Shown: positions 8,469-16,944 of the stretch, one piece after another | How positions within the stretch are numbered: the first letter of the stretch is position 1 | Layout of the letters: every line of letters starts with the position of its first letter | DNA from: Micromonospora sp. MW-13 | GTDB taxonomy: Bacteria; Actinomycetota; Actinomycetes; Mycobacteriales; Micromonosporaceae | Length of the DNA stretch: 64,000 nucleotides | Assembly (NCBI RefSeq): GCF_003434305.1 | Contig: NZ_QKKX01000076.1 | Coordinates: 1 to 64,000, forward strand | Direction: 5' to 3' | The notes under the pieces: generated by a model | What the model saw: only the letters and a program-made list of their open reading frames with translations | Told to the model about the DNA's origin: nothing | Database searches by the model: none | Program-made: the position numbers and the translations under genes

Positions 8469-9932
8469 GTGACGATGTTCGTGGACCGGGTCGTCCTGCA
8501 CCTGCAGGCCGGCGACGGCGGGCACGGCTGTGTCTCGATCCACCGGGAGAAGTTCAAGCCTTTCGGCGGCCCGGACGGCGGCAACGGCGGGCACGGCGCC
8601 AGCGTGACCATGGTCGTCGACCCGCAGGTGCACACCCTGCTCGACTTCCACTTCCACCCGCACGTCAAGGCCGAGAACGGCAAGGGCGGCGCGGGCTCGA
8701 ACCGGGACGGCGCGAACGGGCGTCAGCTGGTGCTCAAGGTGCCCAACGGCACCGTCGTGCAGACCCCGGACGGCGAGGTACTGGCCGACCTGGTCGGCGC
8801 CGGCACCACCTTTGAGGTGGCCCGGGGTGGCCGGGGTGGCCGGGGCAACGCCTCGCTGGCCAACGCCCGGCGCAAGGCCCCCGGCTTCGCCGAGTTGGGC
8901 GAGCCCGGCGACCAGCTCGACGTGGTGCTGGAGCTCAAGAGCGTCGCCGACGTGGGCCTGGTCGGCTTCCCGTCGGCCGGCAAGTCGTCGCTGATCTCGG
9001 TCATCTCGGCGGCCAGGCCGAAGATCGCCGACTACCCGTTCACCACGCTGGTGCCCAACCTGGGCGTGGTCCGGGTCGACAACCACACCTTCACCGTCGC
9101 CGACGTGCCCGGCCTGATCCCCGGGGCGGCCACCGGCAAGGGCCTCGGGCTGGAGTTCCTCCGGCACGTCGAGCGCTGCGCGGTGCTGGTGCACGTGATC
9201 GACACCGCCACCCTGGAGCCCGGCCGGGACCCGCTGGCCGACATCGACTCCATCGAGGCCGAGCTCGCCGAGTACGGCGGGCTCGCCGACCGGCCCCGCC
9301 TGGTCGCCCTCAACAAGGTCGACGTGCCGGACGGCCGGGACCTCGCCGAGATCGTCCGCCCCGACCTGGAGGCCCGCGGCCTGCGGGTCTTCGAGGTTTC
9401 CGCGGCCACCCGCGAGGGCCTCAAGGAGCTGATGTTCGCCATGGCGGAGCTGGTCGAGCAGGGCCGCGCCGCCGCGCCGCCGGCCGAGCCGACCCGGATC
9501 GTCATCCGCCCGAAGGCGGTCGACGACACCGGCTTCACCATTGAGGCGGAGCCGGACGGCTCGTTCACCGTCCGGGGCGTCCGGCCGGAGCGCTGGGTGC
9601 GGCAGACGAACTTCGACAACGACGAGGCCGTGGGGTACCTGGCCGACCGGCTGGCCCGCCTCGGCGTCGAGGACAAGCTGGCCCGGGCCGGGGCGAACCC
9701 CGGCGACCTGGTGCGGATCGGCGAGCGCGAGTTCGACTGGCAGCCCACCCTCTACGCGGGCGTCGACTTCGTCCCGGGCAACCGGGGAACCGACGTGCGG
9801 CTGGAGGAGAAGTCGTCCCGGGCCTCGGCCGCCGACCGGCTCGCCGCGCGCAAGGCCCGCCGGCAGCGACCGGCCGACGAGTTGGCCACCGGCGCGGCGG
9901 ACGACGAGTCCGACGCCGACCTCGACGAATAG
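8469..9932 (+). CDS. obg: GTPase Obg/CgtA
   Basis: 487 residues. GTG 8469 is preferred because GGAAGGA sits 8 bases upstream; ATG 8475 is two codons later. Domains: glycine-rich Obg fold (1-158), G domain with Walker A GFPSAGKSS from residue 166, switch and NKVD motif, and the OCT domain (about 350-425) found in Gram-positive Obg. The last 50 residues are charged and Ala/Asp-rich. Essential GTPase of 50S assembly and stress control. In many actinobacteria proB and proA follow obg; here a GNAT gene follows instead. Confidence 0.97.
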   Translation: MTMFVDRVVLHLQAGDGGHGCVSIHREKFKPFGGPDGGNGGHGASVTMVVDPQVHTLLDFHFHPHVKAENGKGGAGSNRDGANGRQLVLKVPNGTVVQTPDGEVLADLVGAGTTFEVARGGRGGRGNASLANARRKAPGFAELGEPGDQLDVVLELKSVADVGLVGFPSAGKSSLISVISAARPKIADYPFTTLVPNLGVVRVDNHTFTVADVPGLIPGAATGKGLGLEFLRHVERCAVLVHVIDTATLEPGRDPLADIDSIEAELAEYGGLADRPRLVALNKVDVPDGRDLAEIVRPDLEARGLRVFEVSAATREGLKELMFAMAELVEQGRAAAPPAEPTRIVIRPKAVDDTGFTIEAEPDGSFTVRGVRPERWVRQTNFDNDEAVGYLADRLARLGVEDKLARAGANPGDLVRIGEREFDWQPTLYAGVDFVPGNRGTDVRLEEKSSRASAADRLAARKARRQRPADELATGAADDESDADLDE

Positions 9933-10027
9933 CCCCGGCGGTCCGGGCAGGCGGCCCGACGACGAACCGCTCGCTGGGCTCCGCCGCCGGGTCGCCCGCC
10001 GGAAACCTGGAGGAAATCCGGCCGGCC

Positions 10028-10033
10028 TACGGT
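10028..10033 (+). promoter_or_regulatory. -10 box, apparently leaderless start
   Basis: TACGGT, 6 bases before ATG 10040; no ribosome-binding site. Confidence 0.55.
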
Positions 10034-10039
10034 CTCGGG

Positions 10040-10489
10040 ATGCTGATCGAATCGCGGCCCACCACCGACCCGGAGATCGCCGCTCTGGTCACGGCGCAGC
10101 AGCGGGAGCTGCGGGAGGCCGACGGCGGCCTGGACGGGCAGGTGACCGTCACCCACGACGACATCCGCTACCTCGCGGTCGTGGCCGCCGGCCGGGCCGT
10201 CGCCTGCGGCGGCATCCAGGAGCTCGACCCGCGCACCGGGGAGCTGAAGCGGATGTACGTCCGACCCGCGTACCGGGGGCGGGGGATCGCCCGGCAGTTG
10301 CTGGCCGCCCTGGAGGAGCTGGCCTTCCAACAGGGGTACGCCGAGATCCGGCTGGAGACCGGCAGCTACCTGCCGGCCGCCATCGGCCTCTACACCTCCG
10401 GCGGGTACGCCCCGATCCCGGTGTACGGCGAGTACGTCGCCAACCCGTACAGCCGTTGCTTCGCCAAGCGCCTTCCGGTCGCGGCCTGA
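10040..10489 (+). CDS. GNAT-family N-acetyltransferase
   Basis: 149 residues, one GNAT domain. Acetyl-CoA-binding motif A is visible as MYVRPAYRGRGIARQLL (R/Q-x-x-G-x-G/A), followed by LEELAFQQGYAEIRLETGSY and a C-terminal GY...YGEYVANPYSRCFAK segment. It transfers an acetyl group from acetyl-CoA to an amine; the substrate cannot be told from sequence. Leaderless start with TACGGT six bases upstream. Stands alone between obg and a convergent membrane gene. Confidence 0.88.
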   Translation: MLIESRPTTDPEIAALVTAQQRELREADGGLDGQVTVTHDDIRYLAVVAAGRAVACGGIQELDPRTGELKRMYVRPAYRGRGIARQLLAALEELAFQQGYAEIRLETGSYLPAAIGLYTSGGYAPIPVYGEYVANPYSRCFAKRLPVAA

Positions 10490-10528
10490 GGCCCGTACCC
10501 GCGGTGGTGTCGAACCGCCCGGGGGCGG

Positions 10529-10999
10529 TCAGGGACGGTCGATCGGGTTGTCCAGCCGGCCGCCCGTGCCGGCCCGCTCGGACAGCAGCAGGCCCAGGAC
10601 GAGCATGCCGAAGCCGAGCGCCAGGTGCAGCCAGTTGTCCGCGCCGTTGAGCGGGACGAAGTTGGCCGCGCTGTGCTCGGCGGAGAACTCGATGGCGAAC
10701 CCGTAGAGCCAGAGCCCGAGGTAGATCGCCCCGCCGCCGGCCAGGAAGAGCCGCGCGCCGCCGACGCTGCGGGCCAGGACCAGCCCCGCCAGCCCGAAGA
10801 TCAGGTGCAGGGCGTTGTGCAGGATCGACACCTGGAACAGGTCGAACAGCTTCGCGCCGGAGGTGTGCCCGGCGAAGGTCAGATCGTCGTACCCGGTGGT
10901 GACGCGGGGGACGAAGCCGAGCACGCCGAGCAGGATGAACAGCGCGGCCACCGCGGCGGCGGCCTGCCGCACCCGGGGCTTGGGGGTCCCGTGCGCCAT
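10529..10999 (-). CDS. DUF4383 domain membrane protein
   Basis: 156 residues. ATG 10999 chosen because GGAGGTGA lies 6 bases upstream; the frame continues upstream without a better site. Four hydrophobic segments: about 13-30, 58-78, 82-105 and 122-142. Contains the DUF4383-type QVSILHNALHLIFGLAGL segment. Integral membrane protein of unknown function, common in actinobacteria. Convergent with the GNAT gene. A TGTGTG-N6-CACACA palindrome sits 46 bases before the start. Confidence 0.85.
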   Translation of the reverse strand: MAHGTPKPRVRQAAAAVAALFILLGVLGFVPRVTTGYDDLTFAGHTSGAKLFDLFQVSILHNALHLIFGLAGLVLARSVGGARLFLAGGGAIYLGLWLYGFAIEFSAEHSAANFVPLNGADNWLHLALGFGMLVLGLLLSERAGTGGRLDNPIDRP

Positions 11000-11044
11000 C
11001 GCTGTCACCTCCGTGGATCGGCAGCTCCCGACGATCCTCCATTC

Positions 11045-11062
11045 TGTGTGCGCGCTCACACA
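11045..11062 (-). promoter_or_regulatory. Operator-like palindrome upstream of the DUF4383 gene
   Basis: TGTGTGcgcgctCACACA: perfect 6-bp arms around a 6-base centre, 46 bases before ATG 10999. Confidence 0.4.
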
Positions 11063-11128
11063 CTCCGCAGAGAAATCAGGAATCAGGTATGGAGGGCCGG
11101 ACCGGGGGTAGGTCAAAAAGACGCCGGC

Positions 11129-11330
11129 GGTATCAACCTCTACGGTCAGGCACGCGACCAGCTTGTCGGCCAGACCGGTGAGCGGCAGCGCCGGGCCGCC
11201 GGCGGGCTGCGCTCGCTGGCCGACGAGATGCGCTCGCTGGCACAGCAGGGCGGTCAGGCCGGCCCGGTGACCGAGCTGGACCACCAGGCCGCCGACCGGG
11301 TCAACGGCCGCGAGCTGTCGGGTACGGGTG
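11129..11330 (+). pseudogene. Remnant of a DUF3618/holin-like membrane-associated gene
   Basis: In one frame the sequence reads LYGQARDQLVGQTGERQ..., GGLRSLADEMRSLAQQGG and ELDHQAADRV, which matches the central helical part of actinobacterial proteins carrying ...GLRALGDELRAM... and ...RQASDRV... motifs next to phage-holin-like membrane genes. Codons in the matching part have GC-rich third positions. There is no start codon at the expected place, and after DRV the similarity stops: the usual WLDRREP segment and membrane helix are missing. It looks like a truncated, decayed gene. Family assignment is from memory of homologues. Confidence 0.5.
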
Positions 11331-11347
11331 CGGGTGCGTGGGCCCCG

Positions 11348-12439
11348 CTACGCCTCGGGCGTCGACCGGGCGTTCCGCCTCGCCCGCAGGGCGCCGGGGG
11401 AGTTGGCGGCGCGGGTGATGCGGGCCCCGGCGTAGGGCACGCCGCCCAGCCCCCGGTGGGCGACGGCGAGCCACGAGCAGACGCCGCGCTCAACCAGCCA
11501 CAGCGGGGCGGCCAGCGCCGCCGTGTGGGGGAAGACCCGCGCCCCGCCGGCCCGGCGGCGACCCACCTCGGCGAGCGCCACCACGGCCACCGCCGCGCCG
11601 AGCAGCAGGCCGGGCCGGCGGGCCACCAGCGCGGCCAGCACGGCGGGCAGCACCGCCAGCGAGGCCGCCAGCCGCGCCGGCTGGGCCAGGTCGTCGTACG
11701 CCTGGCGGACCCGCTGCCCGCGGAAGTGCGCGCCGTCCGGCGGGAGCCGGCGGACGTACAGCCCGGGCGGGGCCGCCTCGGTGCCCCCGTACGCCCGCAC
11801 GGTGCGGACCAGCTCCAGGTTCTCGAAGAGCACGTCCGGGTCGTACCCGCCCATCGCGACGAAGGTGCTCCGGCGCACGGCCAGGGTGCCCGGCCAGTCC
11901 GCGCCGAGGGCGCGGTTGAGCAGGATCCGGCCGGTGTCCCACCAGGCGTGCCAGGGCACCGGGTCGAAGTGGTTCTGCGGGCGGACCAGGTCGACGCCGT
12001 CGAGCAGCCGGTGCGCGGCGCGCAGCCCCGCCTCGTCGTAGCGGACGTCGTCGTCGGCGATGACCACATGCTCGTGCCGGGCCGCCGCCACCCCGGTCAA
12101 CACCCCGACGACCTTGCCGTTGCCGCCGCGCACCGCCGGGTCGGGGGCGAGGTGGCGTACCAGGCCCCGCCACGCGGCGGCGTGCCGGGCGAAGACGTCG
12201 GGGGCGGAGCCGTCGACCACGGTCACGTCGACGAGGCGGCCCAGTCCGCGCAGGTAGCCGGTCAGCTCGGCCAGCCCGGCGTCGCCGGACCAGCGCAGCG
12301 GCAGGACGTACTCGACGGGGAGCCGGCGGCGGACCGGGGCGGCGTCCGCGAGGCCCCCCGGCCGGCCCACCGCCCGTGCCGCGTCCGCCCCGTCGGGGAC
12401 GGCGGCCCGCCGGCCGGCCGCGCTGACGTCGAAGGGCAC
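11348..12439 (-). CDS. Glycosyltransferase family 2 membrane protein
   Basis: 363 residues from GTG 12439, which has GGGAGG 5 bases upstream; the open frame further up has no site. GT-A fold: the segment VEYVLPLRWSGDAG starts the nucleotide-sugar domain, ADDDVRYD around residue 127 is the metal-binding DxD, and FVAMGGYDPDVLFENLEL is the acceptor-side motif. Two or three hydrophobic segments lie near 255-300. It probably transfers a sugar to a cell-envelope acceptor at the membrane; donor and acceptor unknown. Monocistronic, divergent from the 12690 gene. Confidence 0.8.
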   Translation of the reverse strand: MPFDVSAAGRRAAVPDGADAARAVGRPGGLADAAPVRRRLPVEYVLPLRWSGDAGLAELTGYLRGLGRLVDVTVVDGSAPDVFARHAAAWRGLVRHLAPDPAVRGGNGKVVGVLTGVAAARHEHVVIADDDVRYDEAGLRAAHRLLDGVDLVRPQNHFDPVPWHAWWDTGRILLNRALGADWPGTLAVRRSTFVAMGGYDPDVLFENLELVRTVRAYGGTEAAPPGLYVRRLPPDGAHFRGQRVRQAYDDLAQPARLAASLAVLPAVLAALVARRPGLLLGAAVAVVALAEVGRRRAGGARVFPHTAALAAPLWLVERGVCSWLAVAHRGLGGVPYAGARITRAANSPGALRARRNARSTPEA

Positions 12440-12569
12440 CGGTGCCTCCCGTGGTGTCGATCGGCCGGGGCCGCAGTGGATGCCCGCATCCCGGCTGGCC
12501 AAACGCCCGGCGCTCGGCCGGAACATGTCGCTGTGGCGGCCGGACCTTCAGCATCCCGCACGTCGCCGG

Positions 12570-12616
12570 CCCGGGGAGGGGCCAGCGGATCCGCGCCCGG
12601 CTGGCCCCTCCCCGGG
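12570..12616. repeat. Perfect 17-bp inverted repeat in a divergent gap
   Basis: Arms at 12570-12586 (CCCGGGGAGGGGCCAGC) and 12600-12616, fully complementary, 13-base loop. It lies between two divergent genes, so it ends neither; it would sit in the leader of the 12690 gene. Confidence 0.75.
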
Positions 12617-12689
12617 CGGCGGAAACCTGGTTCGCTGGATCGCACGGGCCGACGGGCGGCCCGCGGTCGGCGAGGACGGGGAGGACCGC

Positions 12690-13094
12690 ATGCGGGAGAA
12701 CGGGTCGCGGCGCTGGCGGGAGCGGCGGGCGGTCGACGGGTTGGGCGTCGGCCCGGCGGGCGGCGGGATCGGCGTACCGGACCGCCCGCTGCTCGCCCCG
12801 CCCCGGCGGCAGACGCCGCCGCGCCACTTCACGGTGCACCTCGGGTTCGCGGCCGACGGCACCGACCGGGCCCGCGAGCTGGCCGTCGCGTACGCGGAGG
12901 GGCTGAGCGTGCTCCGCCCCGAGCTGGCCCTCGGGGCCGCCGCGTTGTCCCCGGCCGACGCCTGGCACCGGGCCGAGCGGCTGTTCTGCGGGGCGGTCGG
13001 CCCGGACCGCGAGCGGTGTGCCGACGTGGCCGGCCATCCCGGCTTCCACCACGCGCCGGGCCCGGGCGGCCTGGGCTGGGGGGATGGCGACTGA
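12690..13094 (+). CDS. Hypothetical protein
   Basis: 134 residues. ATG 12690 is preceded by GGGGAGGA at 5 bases; the same frame is open upstream but covers the palindrome and has no site. N-terminus basic (RENGSRRWRERR), then a Gly/Pro linker and a small alpha/beta-looking part (RHFTVHLGFAADGTDRARELAVAYAEGLSVLRPEL), a cysteine pair (FCGAVGPDRERC) and a Gly/His-rich tail. No membrane segment. Family not recognised. Its last codons overlap the start of the next small ORF. Confidence 0.65.
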   Translation: MRENGSRRWRERRAVDGLGVGPAGGGIGVPDRPLLAPPRRQTPPRHFTVHLGFAADGTDRARELAVAYAEGLSVLRPELALGAAALSPADAWHRAERLFCGAVGPDRERCADVAGHPGFHHAPGPGGLGWGDGD

Positions 13095-13239
13095 GCGGGG
13101 CCAGGCGAGGTGCGGCTACTGCGTCGAGGCGGTCGGCAACCTGCCCGGGCTGACCGTCGCCTGCCCCGTCGGCAGCGGTGTGGCGACCCGATCGGGGTGC
13201 GCCACCCCGCCGCCGACGGGAGGTCGACGTCGCGGGTGA
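13084..13239 (+). CDS. Small cysteine-containing hypothetical protein
   Basis: 51 codons, ATG 13084 lies inside the last codons of the upstream gene (11-base overlap), which suggests translational coupling. The first 35 codons have GC-rich third positions; a CGYC pair and two more cysteines follow, so a small metal site is possible. The tail is Pro/Arg rich and less codon-biased. Not recognised; could be a chance ORF. Confidence 0.4.
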   Translation: MATERGQARCGYCVEAVGNLPGLTVACPVGSGVATRSGCATPPPTGGRRRG

Positions 13240-13253
13240 CCAGCCGTCACATC

Positions 13254-13320
13254 GACTGGCCTGTCCCGACCGGCCGTCGCGCCGACCGGCCTGTCTCGAC
13301 TGGCCTGTCTCGATCGGCTC
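13254..13320. repeat. Degenerate 14-15-bp tandem repeat
   Basis: About five copies of CGACTGGCCTGTCT-like units (variants CGACCGG, CGATCGG) fill the space between the small ORF and the DUF397 gene. Confidence 0.5.
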
Positions 13321-13537
13321 AGTCCAGGTCGAACTCGCCGTCCTGGGCGCCGGCGACGAAGGCGTCCCACTCGGCCTGGGTGAAGACGAGCACGGGGCCG
13401 TCCGGCTCGGCGGAGTTGCGCATGCCGATCAGATCATCGACGAAGGCCACCTCGACCGCGCTGTCCGAGGTGTCGCCCTCGGCCCGTTGCCAGACCGCCC
13501 GGGACAGGTCGAAGTCGCCCTTGGGGTGCTGACCCAT
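13319..13537 (-). CDS. DUF397 domain protein
   Basis: 72 residues. ATG 13537 has GGAGGA 6-7 bases upstream; an ATG at 13552 lies before that site and is less likely. DUF397 layout: SRAVWQRAEG...AVEVAFVDDLIGMRNSAEPDGPVLVFTQAEWDAFVAGAQDGEFD. Such proteins usually accompany an XRE-type helix-turn-helix regulator (BldB/WhiJ-like systems); no such partner is visible, so this is an orphan copy. Acidic, soluble. Divergent from pepN. Confidence 0.85.
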   Translation of the reverse strand: MGQHPKGDFDLSRAVWQRAEGDTSDSAVEVAFVDDLIGMRNSAEPDGPVLVFTQAEWDAFVAGAQDGEFDLD

Positions 13538-13604
13538 TGTTGATTCCTCCATTGCAGAGCGTATCGGGAAGCAAGTGTGGTTCCCCATCGGGCAGGATAA
13601 GCGG

Positions 13605-16121
13605 ATGCCGAGCCTGAGCCATGTAGAGGCGACCGCGCGTGGCGCGTTGATTACCGTCGAGTCCTACCAGGTGGACCTCGACGTGACGGGAAGCGACGAG
13701 CGGTTCCGCTCGCACACCACGATCAGCTTCCGGGCGACCCCCGGGGCGGAGACGTTCGTCGAGGTCAGCCCCGCGAGACTGCGGGCCGTACGCCTGAACG
13801 GCCGGGACCTCGATCCCGGGACCCTCGTGGACAACCGGCTTGCGCTGGCCGGGCTGGCCGAGGCCAACACGCTTGTCGTCGAGGCCGAGATGGCGTACTC
13901 GAACACCGGCGAGGGGCTGCACCGGTTCGTCGACCCCGCCGACGGCGAGACGTACCTGTACGCCATGTCCTTCCTGGACAACGCCCAGCGCGTCTTCGCC
14001 GCCTTCGACCAGCCGGACCTGAAGGCCCCGGTCACCCTCGCCGTCACCGCCCCTGCGGAGTGGACGGTCGCGGCCAACGGCGAGCTGGCCGCCAACCCCC
14101 GGCCGGGGCGTTGGGAGTTCGCCCCGACGGCCCCGCTGGCGCCGTACCTGGTCACGCTGATCGCCGGGCCGTGGCACGTGCGCCGGGCCGAGCACGACGG
14201 CGTCCCGCTGGGCCTCTGGTGCCGGCGGTCGCTGGCGGAGCACCTGGACGCCGACGCCGAGGAGATCCTCACCGTCACCCGGCAGTGCCTGGACCGGTTC
14301 CACGAGCTGTTCGCCGAGCGCTACCCGTTCGGCAAGTACGACCAGGCGTTCGTGCCGGAGTTCAACGCCGGCGCGATGGAGAACCCCGGCCTGGTGACCT
14401 TCCGCGACGACCTCGTCTTCCGCTCGGCGGTCACCGACACCCAGCGCGAGCAGCGGGCCACCACGATCGCCCACGAGATGGCGCACATGTGGTTCGGCGA
14501 CCTGGTCACCATGCGCTGGTGGGACGACCTGTGGCTGAACGAGTCGTTCGCCGAGTACCTGGGCACCCGGGTCACCGCCGAGGCGACCCGGTTCGACCGG
14601 GCGTGGACCACCTTCGCGCTGCGCCGCAAGGGCTGGGGGTACGCGGCAGACCAGCGTCCGTCCACCCATCCCGTCGCGCCCGAGGAGGTCGCCGACTCGG
14701 CCCTGGCGTTGCTCAACTTCGACGGCATCTCGTACGCCAAGGGCGCCAGCGTGCTGCGTCAGCTCGTGGCGTGGGTGGGCGACGAGGCTTTCCTGGCCGG
14801 GCTGAACGCGCACTTCGCGGCGCACCGGTTCGGCAACGCCACCCTCGCCGACCTGCTCGGCGCCCTCTCCGCAGCCAGCGGCCGGGACCTGTCCGGCTGG
14901 GCCGGGCGCTGGCTGCGTCGGGCCCAGGTGAACACCCTGCGCGCCGAGGTCGCCGTCGACGCCGACGGCCGGTACGCGCAGGCGGCGATCGTGCAGACCG
15001 CCCCGGCCACCCACCCGGTGCTGCGCCCGCACCGGATCGGCGTCGACCGGTACGACGCCGACGGCACGGTCACCCGGGTCGAGGTCGACCTCGATCCGGA
15101 CGCCGACGGGGGCCGGACGATCCTCGCCGGGCTGGTCGGCCAGCCGGCCGCCCGGCTGCTGCTGCCCAACGCCGGGGACCTCACCTTCGCCAAGATCCGT
15201 CTCGACCCCGCCTCGGCGGACGCCGTACCGCTGGTGCTGCCGACCGTGACCGACCCGTTGGCCCGGGCCCTGCTCTGGGGCGAGGCGCTGGACGCCGCCA
15301 CCGACGGCGAGCGGCCGGTCGCCGGGCTGGTGGGGCTGGTCGACGCCGCGCTGCCGGGCGAGACCGAGGTGGTCATCGTCGAGGACGTGCTGCGGTCGGT
15401 CCGGCCGCTGGTCGACCGCTACCTCGACCCGCTGGCCCGGGAGGCGGCGCTGCTCCGGCTCGCCGGGGCCGGCGAGCGGATGCTCGCCACCGCCGGGGCG
15501 GGCGGGTCCCGGCAGTTGGCCGCCGCGCGGGCCCTGATCGACGCGACCACCGACGTCGACCTGCTGACCGGCTGGCTGGCCGGCCGGGGCGTGCCCGACG
15601 GGCTGGCCGTGGACACGGAGCTGCGCTGGTCGCTGCTCGGCCGGCTGGTGGTGCTCGGTGCGGCCGGGGAGGCCGAGATCGCCGCCGAGGCGGCGGCCGA
15701 CCTGAGCGCCGCCGGCGCCGAGCGGGCCGCCCGGTGCCGGGCCGCGCTGCCCGACCCGGCTGCCAAGGCGGCGGCGTGGGAGATCGTGGTGCGCAACACC
15801 GAGCTGTCCGGTCGGCTGGTCGGGGCCGTCGCGGAGGGCTTCTGGCAGCCCGACCAGGCCGAGCTGACCGGCCCGTACGTGGCGCGGTACTTCGCCGACA
15901 TGCCGGTGGCGTGGCCCCGGCGTACCGCCTGGGTCGCCGAGTCCGTCGCGCACCTGGCCTTCCCCCGGTACGCCGTGGCGCAGCCCACCCGGGACCTGGC
16001 GGCGGCGTTGCTGGCCCGCGACGACCTTCCCGCCGGCCTGCGTCGGGTGGTCACCGACCTGGACGACGACCTGCGCCGGGCACTGGTCGCCCGGACGGCC
16101 GTGGCCGCCGCCACTGCCTGA
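13605..16121 (+). CDS. pepN: Aminopeptidase N (M1 zinc metallopeptidase)
   Basis: 838 residues, the normal size for actinobacterial PepN. Exopeptidase motif GAMEN at 256-260; zinc motif HEMAH at 290-294 with the third ligand Glu about residue 313 in NESFAEY; the C-terminal helical ERAP1-like domain covers the second half. It removes N-terminal residues from peptides in the cytoplasm. ATG 13605 begins the family-typical N-terminus MPSLSHVEAT; a CAGGAT box 6 bases upstream suggests a leaderless start. Confidence 0.96.
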   Translation: MPSLSHVEATARGALITVESYQVDLDVTGSDERFRSHTTISFRATPGAETFVEVSPARLRAVRLNGRDLDPGTLVDNRLALAGLAEANTLVVEAEMAYSNTGEGLHRFVDPADGETYLYAMSFLDNAQRVFAAFDQPDLKAPVTLAVTAPAEWTVAANGELAANPRPGRWEFAPTAPLAPYLVTLIAGPWHVRRAEHDGVPLGLWCRRSLAEHLDADAEEILTVTRQCLDRFHELFAERYPFGKYDQAFVPEFNAGAMENPGLVTFRDDLVFRSAVTDTQREQRATTIAHEMAHMWFGDLVTMRWWDDLWLNESFAEYLGTRVTAEATRFDRAWTTFALRRKGWGYAADQRPSTHPVAPEEVADSALALLNFDGISYAKGASVLRQLVAWVGDEAFLAGLNAHFAAHRFGNATLADLLGALSAASGRDLSGWAGRWLRRAQVNTLRAEVAVDADGRYAQAAIVQTAPATHPVLRPHRIGVDRYDADGTVTRVEVDLDPDADGGRTILAGLVGQPAARLLLPNAGDLTFAKIRLDPASADAVPLVLPTVTDPLARALLWGEALDAATDGERPVAGLVGLVDAALPGETEVVIVEDVLRSVRPLVDRYLDPLAREAALLRLAGAGERMLATAGAGGSRQLAAARALIDATTDVDLLTGWLAGRGVPDGLAVDTELRWSLLGRLVVLGAAGEAEIAAEAAADLSAAGAERAARCRAALPDPAAKAAAWEIVVRNTELSGRLVGAVAEGFWQPDQAELTGPYVARYFADMPVAWPRRTAWVAESVAHLAFPRYAVAQPTRDLAAALLARDDLPAGLRRVVTDLDDDLRRALVARTAVAAATA

Positions 16122-16225
16122 GCGGGGCCGGGCCCGCCCGCCCGGTCCGCCCCGGGTCGGGACCCGCCCTGGTCGGCGGGCGCGGCGCTGTCGCGGGGCC
16201 CGGTTCGGGCCGGTCGGGGCCGGCA

Positions 16226-16231
16226 TACGAT
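16226..16231 (+). promoter_or_regulatory. -10 box, apparently leaderless nadD
   Basis: TACGAT, 6 bases before ATG 16238; no ribosome-binding site. Confidence 0.6.
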
Positions 16232-16237
16232 CTCCGG

Positions 16238-16834
16238 ATGGAGGAAGACACCCGCCGGGTCGGGATCATGGGCGGCACCTTCGACCCGATCCACCACGGC
16301 CACCTGGTCGCCGCCAGCGAGGTGGCGGACCGGTTCGGGCTGGACGAGGTCGTCTTCGTGCCGACCGGGCAGCCGTGGCAGAAGGCGGACCAGCCGGTCA
16401 CCCCGGCCGAGGACCGCTACCTGATGACGGTGATCGCCACCGCCTCCAACCCCCGGTTCCAGGTCAGCCGGGTGGACATCGACCGGGGCGGGCCGACGTA
16501 CACCGTCGACACGCTGCGCGACCTGCACGCCCAGTACGGCCCGAAGGTGCAGCTCTACTTCATCACCGGGGCGGACGCGCTGGAGCGCATCCTGTCCTGG
16601 AAAGACCTGGACGAGATCTTCGAGCTGGCCCACTTCATCGGGGTCACCCGCCCCGGGTTCGAGCTGTCCGCCAAGCACCTCCCCGCCGACACCCTCAGCC
16701 TGGTGCAGGTGCCCGCGATGGCGATCTCGTCGACCGACTGCCGGGACCGGGTGGCCCGAGGGGAGCCGGTGTGGTACCTCGTGCCCGACGGTGTGGTGCA
16801 GTACATCGCGAAACGGCGACTCTATCTCGGCTGA
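16238..16834 (+). CDS. nadD: Nicotinate-nucleotide adenylyltransferase
   Basis: 198 residues. Nucleotidyltransferase signature GGTFDPIHHGH at 12-22 and the second motif SSTDCRDRV near the C-terminus (ISSTxxR in most homologues). It makes deamido-NAD from nicotinate mononucleotide and ATP. Leaderless start. First gene of the conserved nadD-rsfS-phosphatase block; 110 bases separate it from rsfS. Confidence 0.96.
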   Translation: MEEDTRRVGIMGGTFDPIHHGHLVAASEVADRFGLDEVVFVPTGQPWQKADQPVTPAEDRYLMTVIATASNPRFQVSRVDIDRGGPTYTVDTLRDLHAQYGPKVQLYFITGADALERILSWKDLDEIFELAHFIGVTRPGFELSAKHLPADTLSLVQVPAMAISSTDCRDRVARGEPVWYLVPDGVVQYIAKRRLYLG

Positions 16835-16944
16835 TCGCGCCGGATACATGCCATCTTGTCCGGGAAATCGGCCAGAACTGCCAAGTCGTCGCGCCGCCGG
16901 GTGTGAGACGCTTGGAGAGTCGCACGGTTGATCGAAGGAGAACG

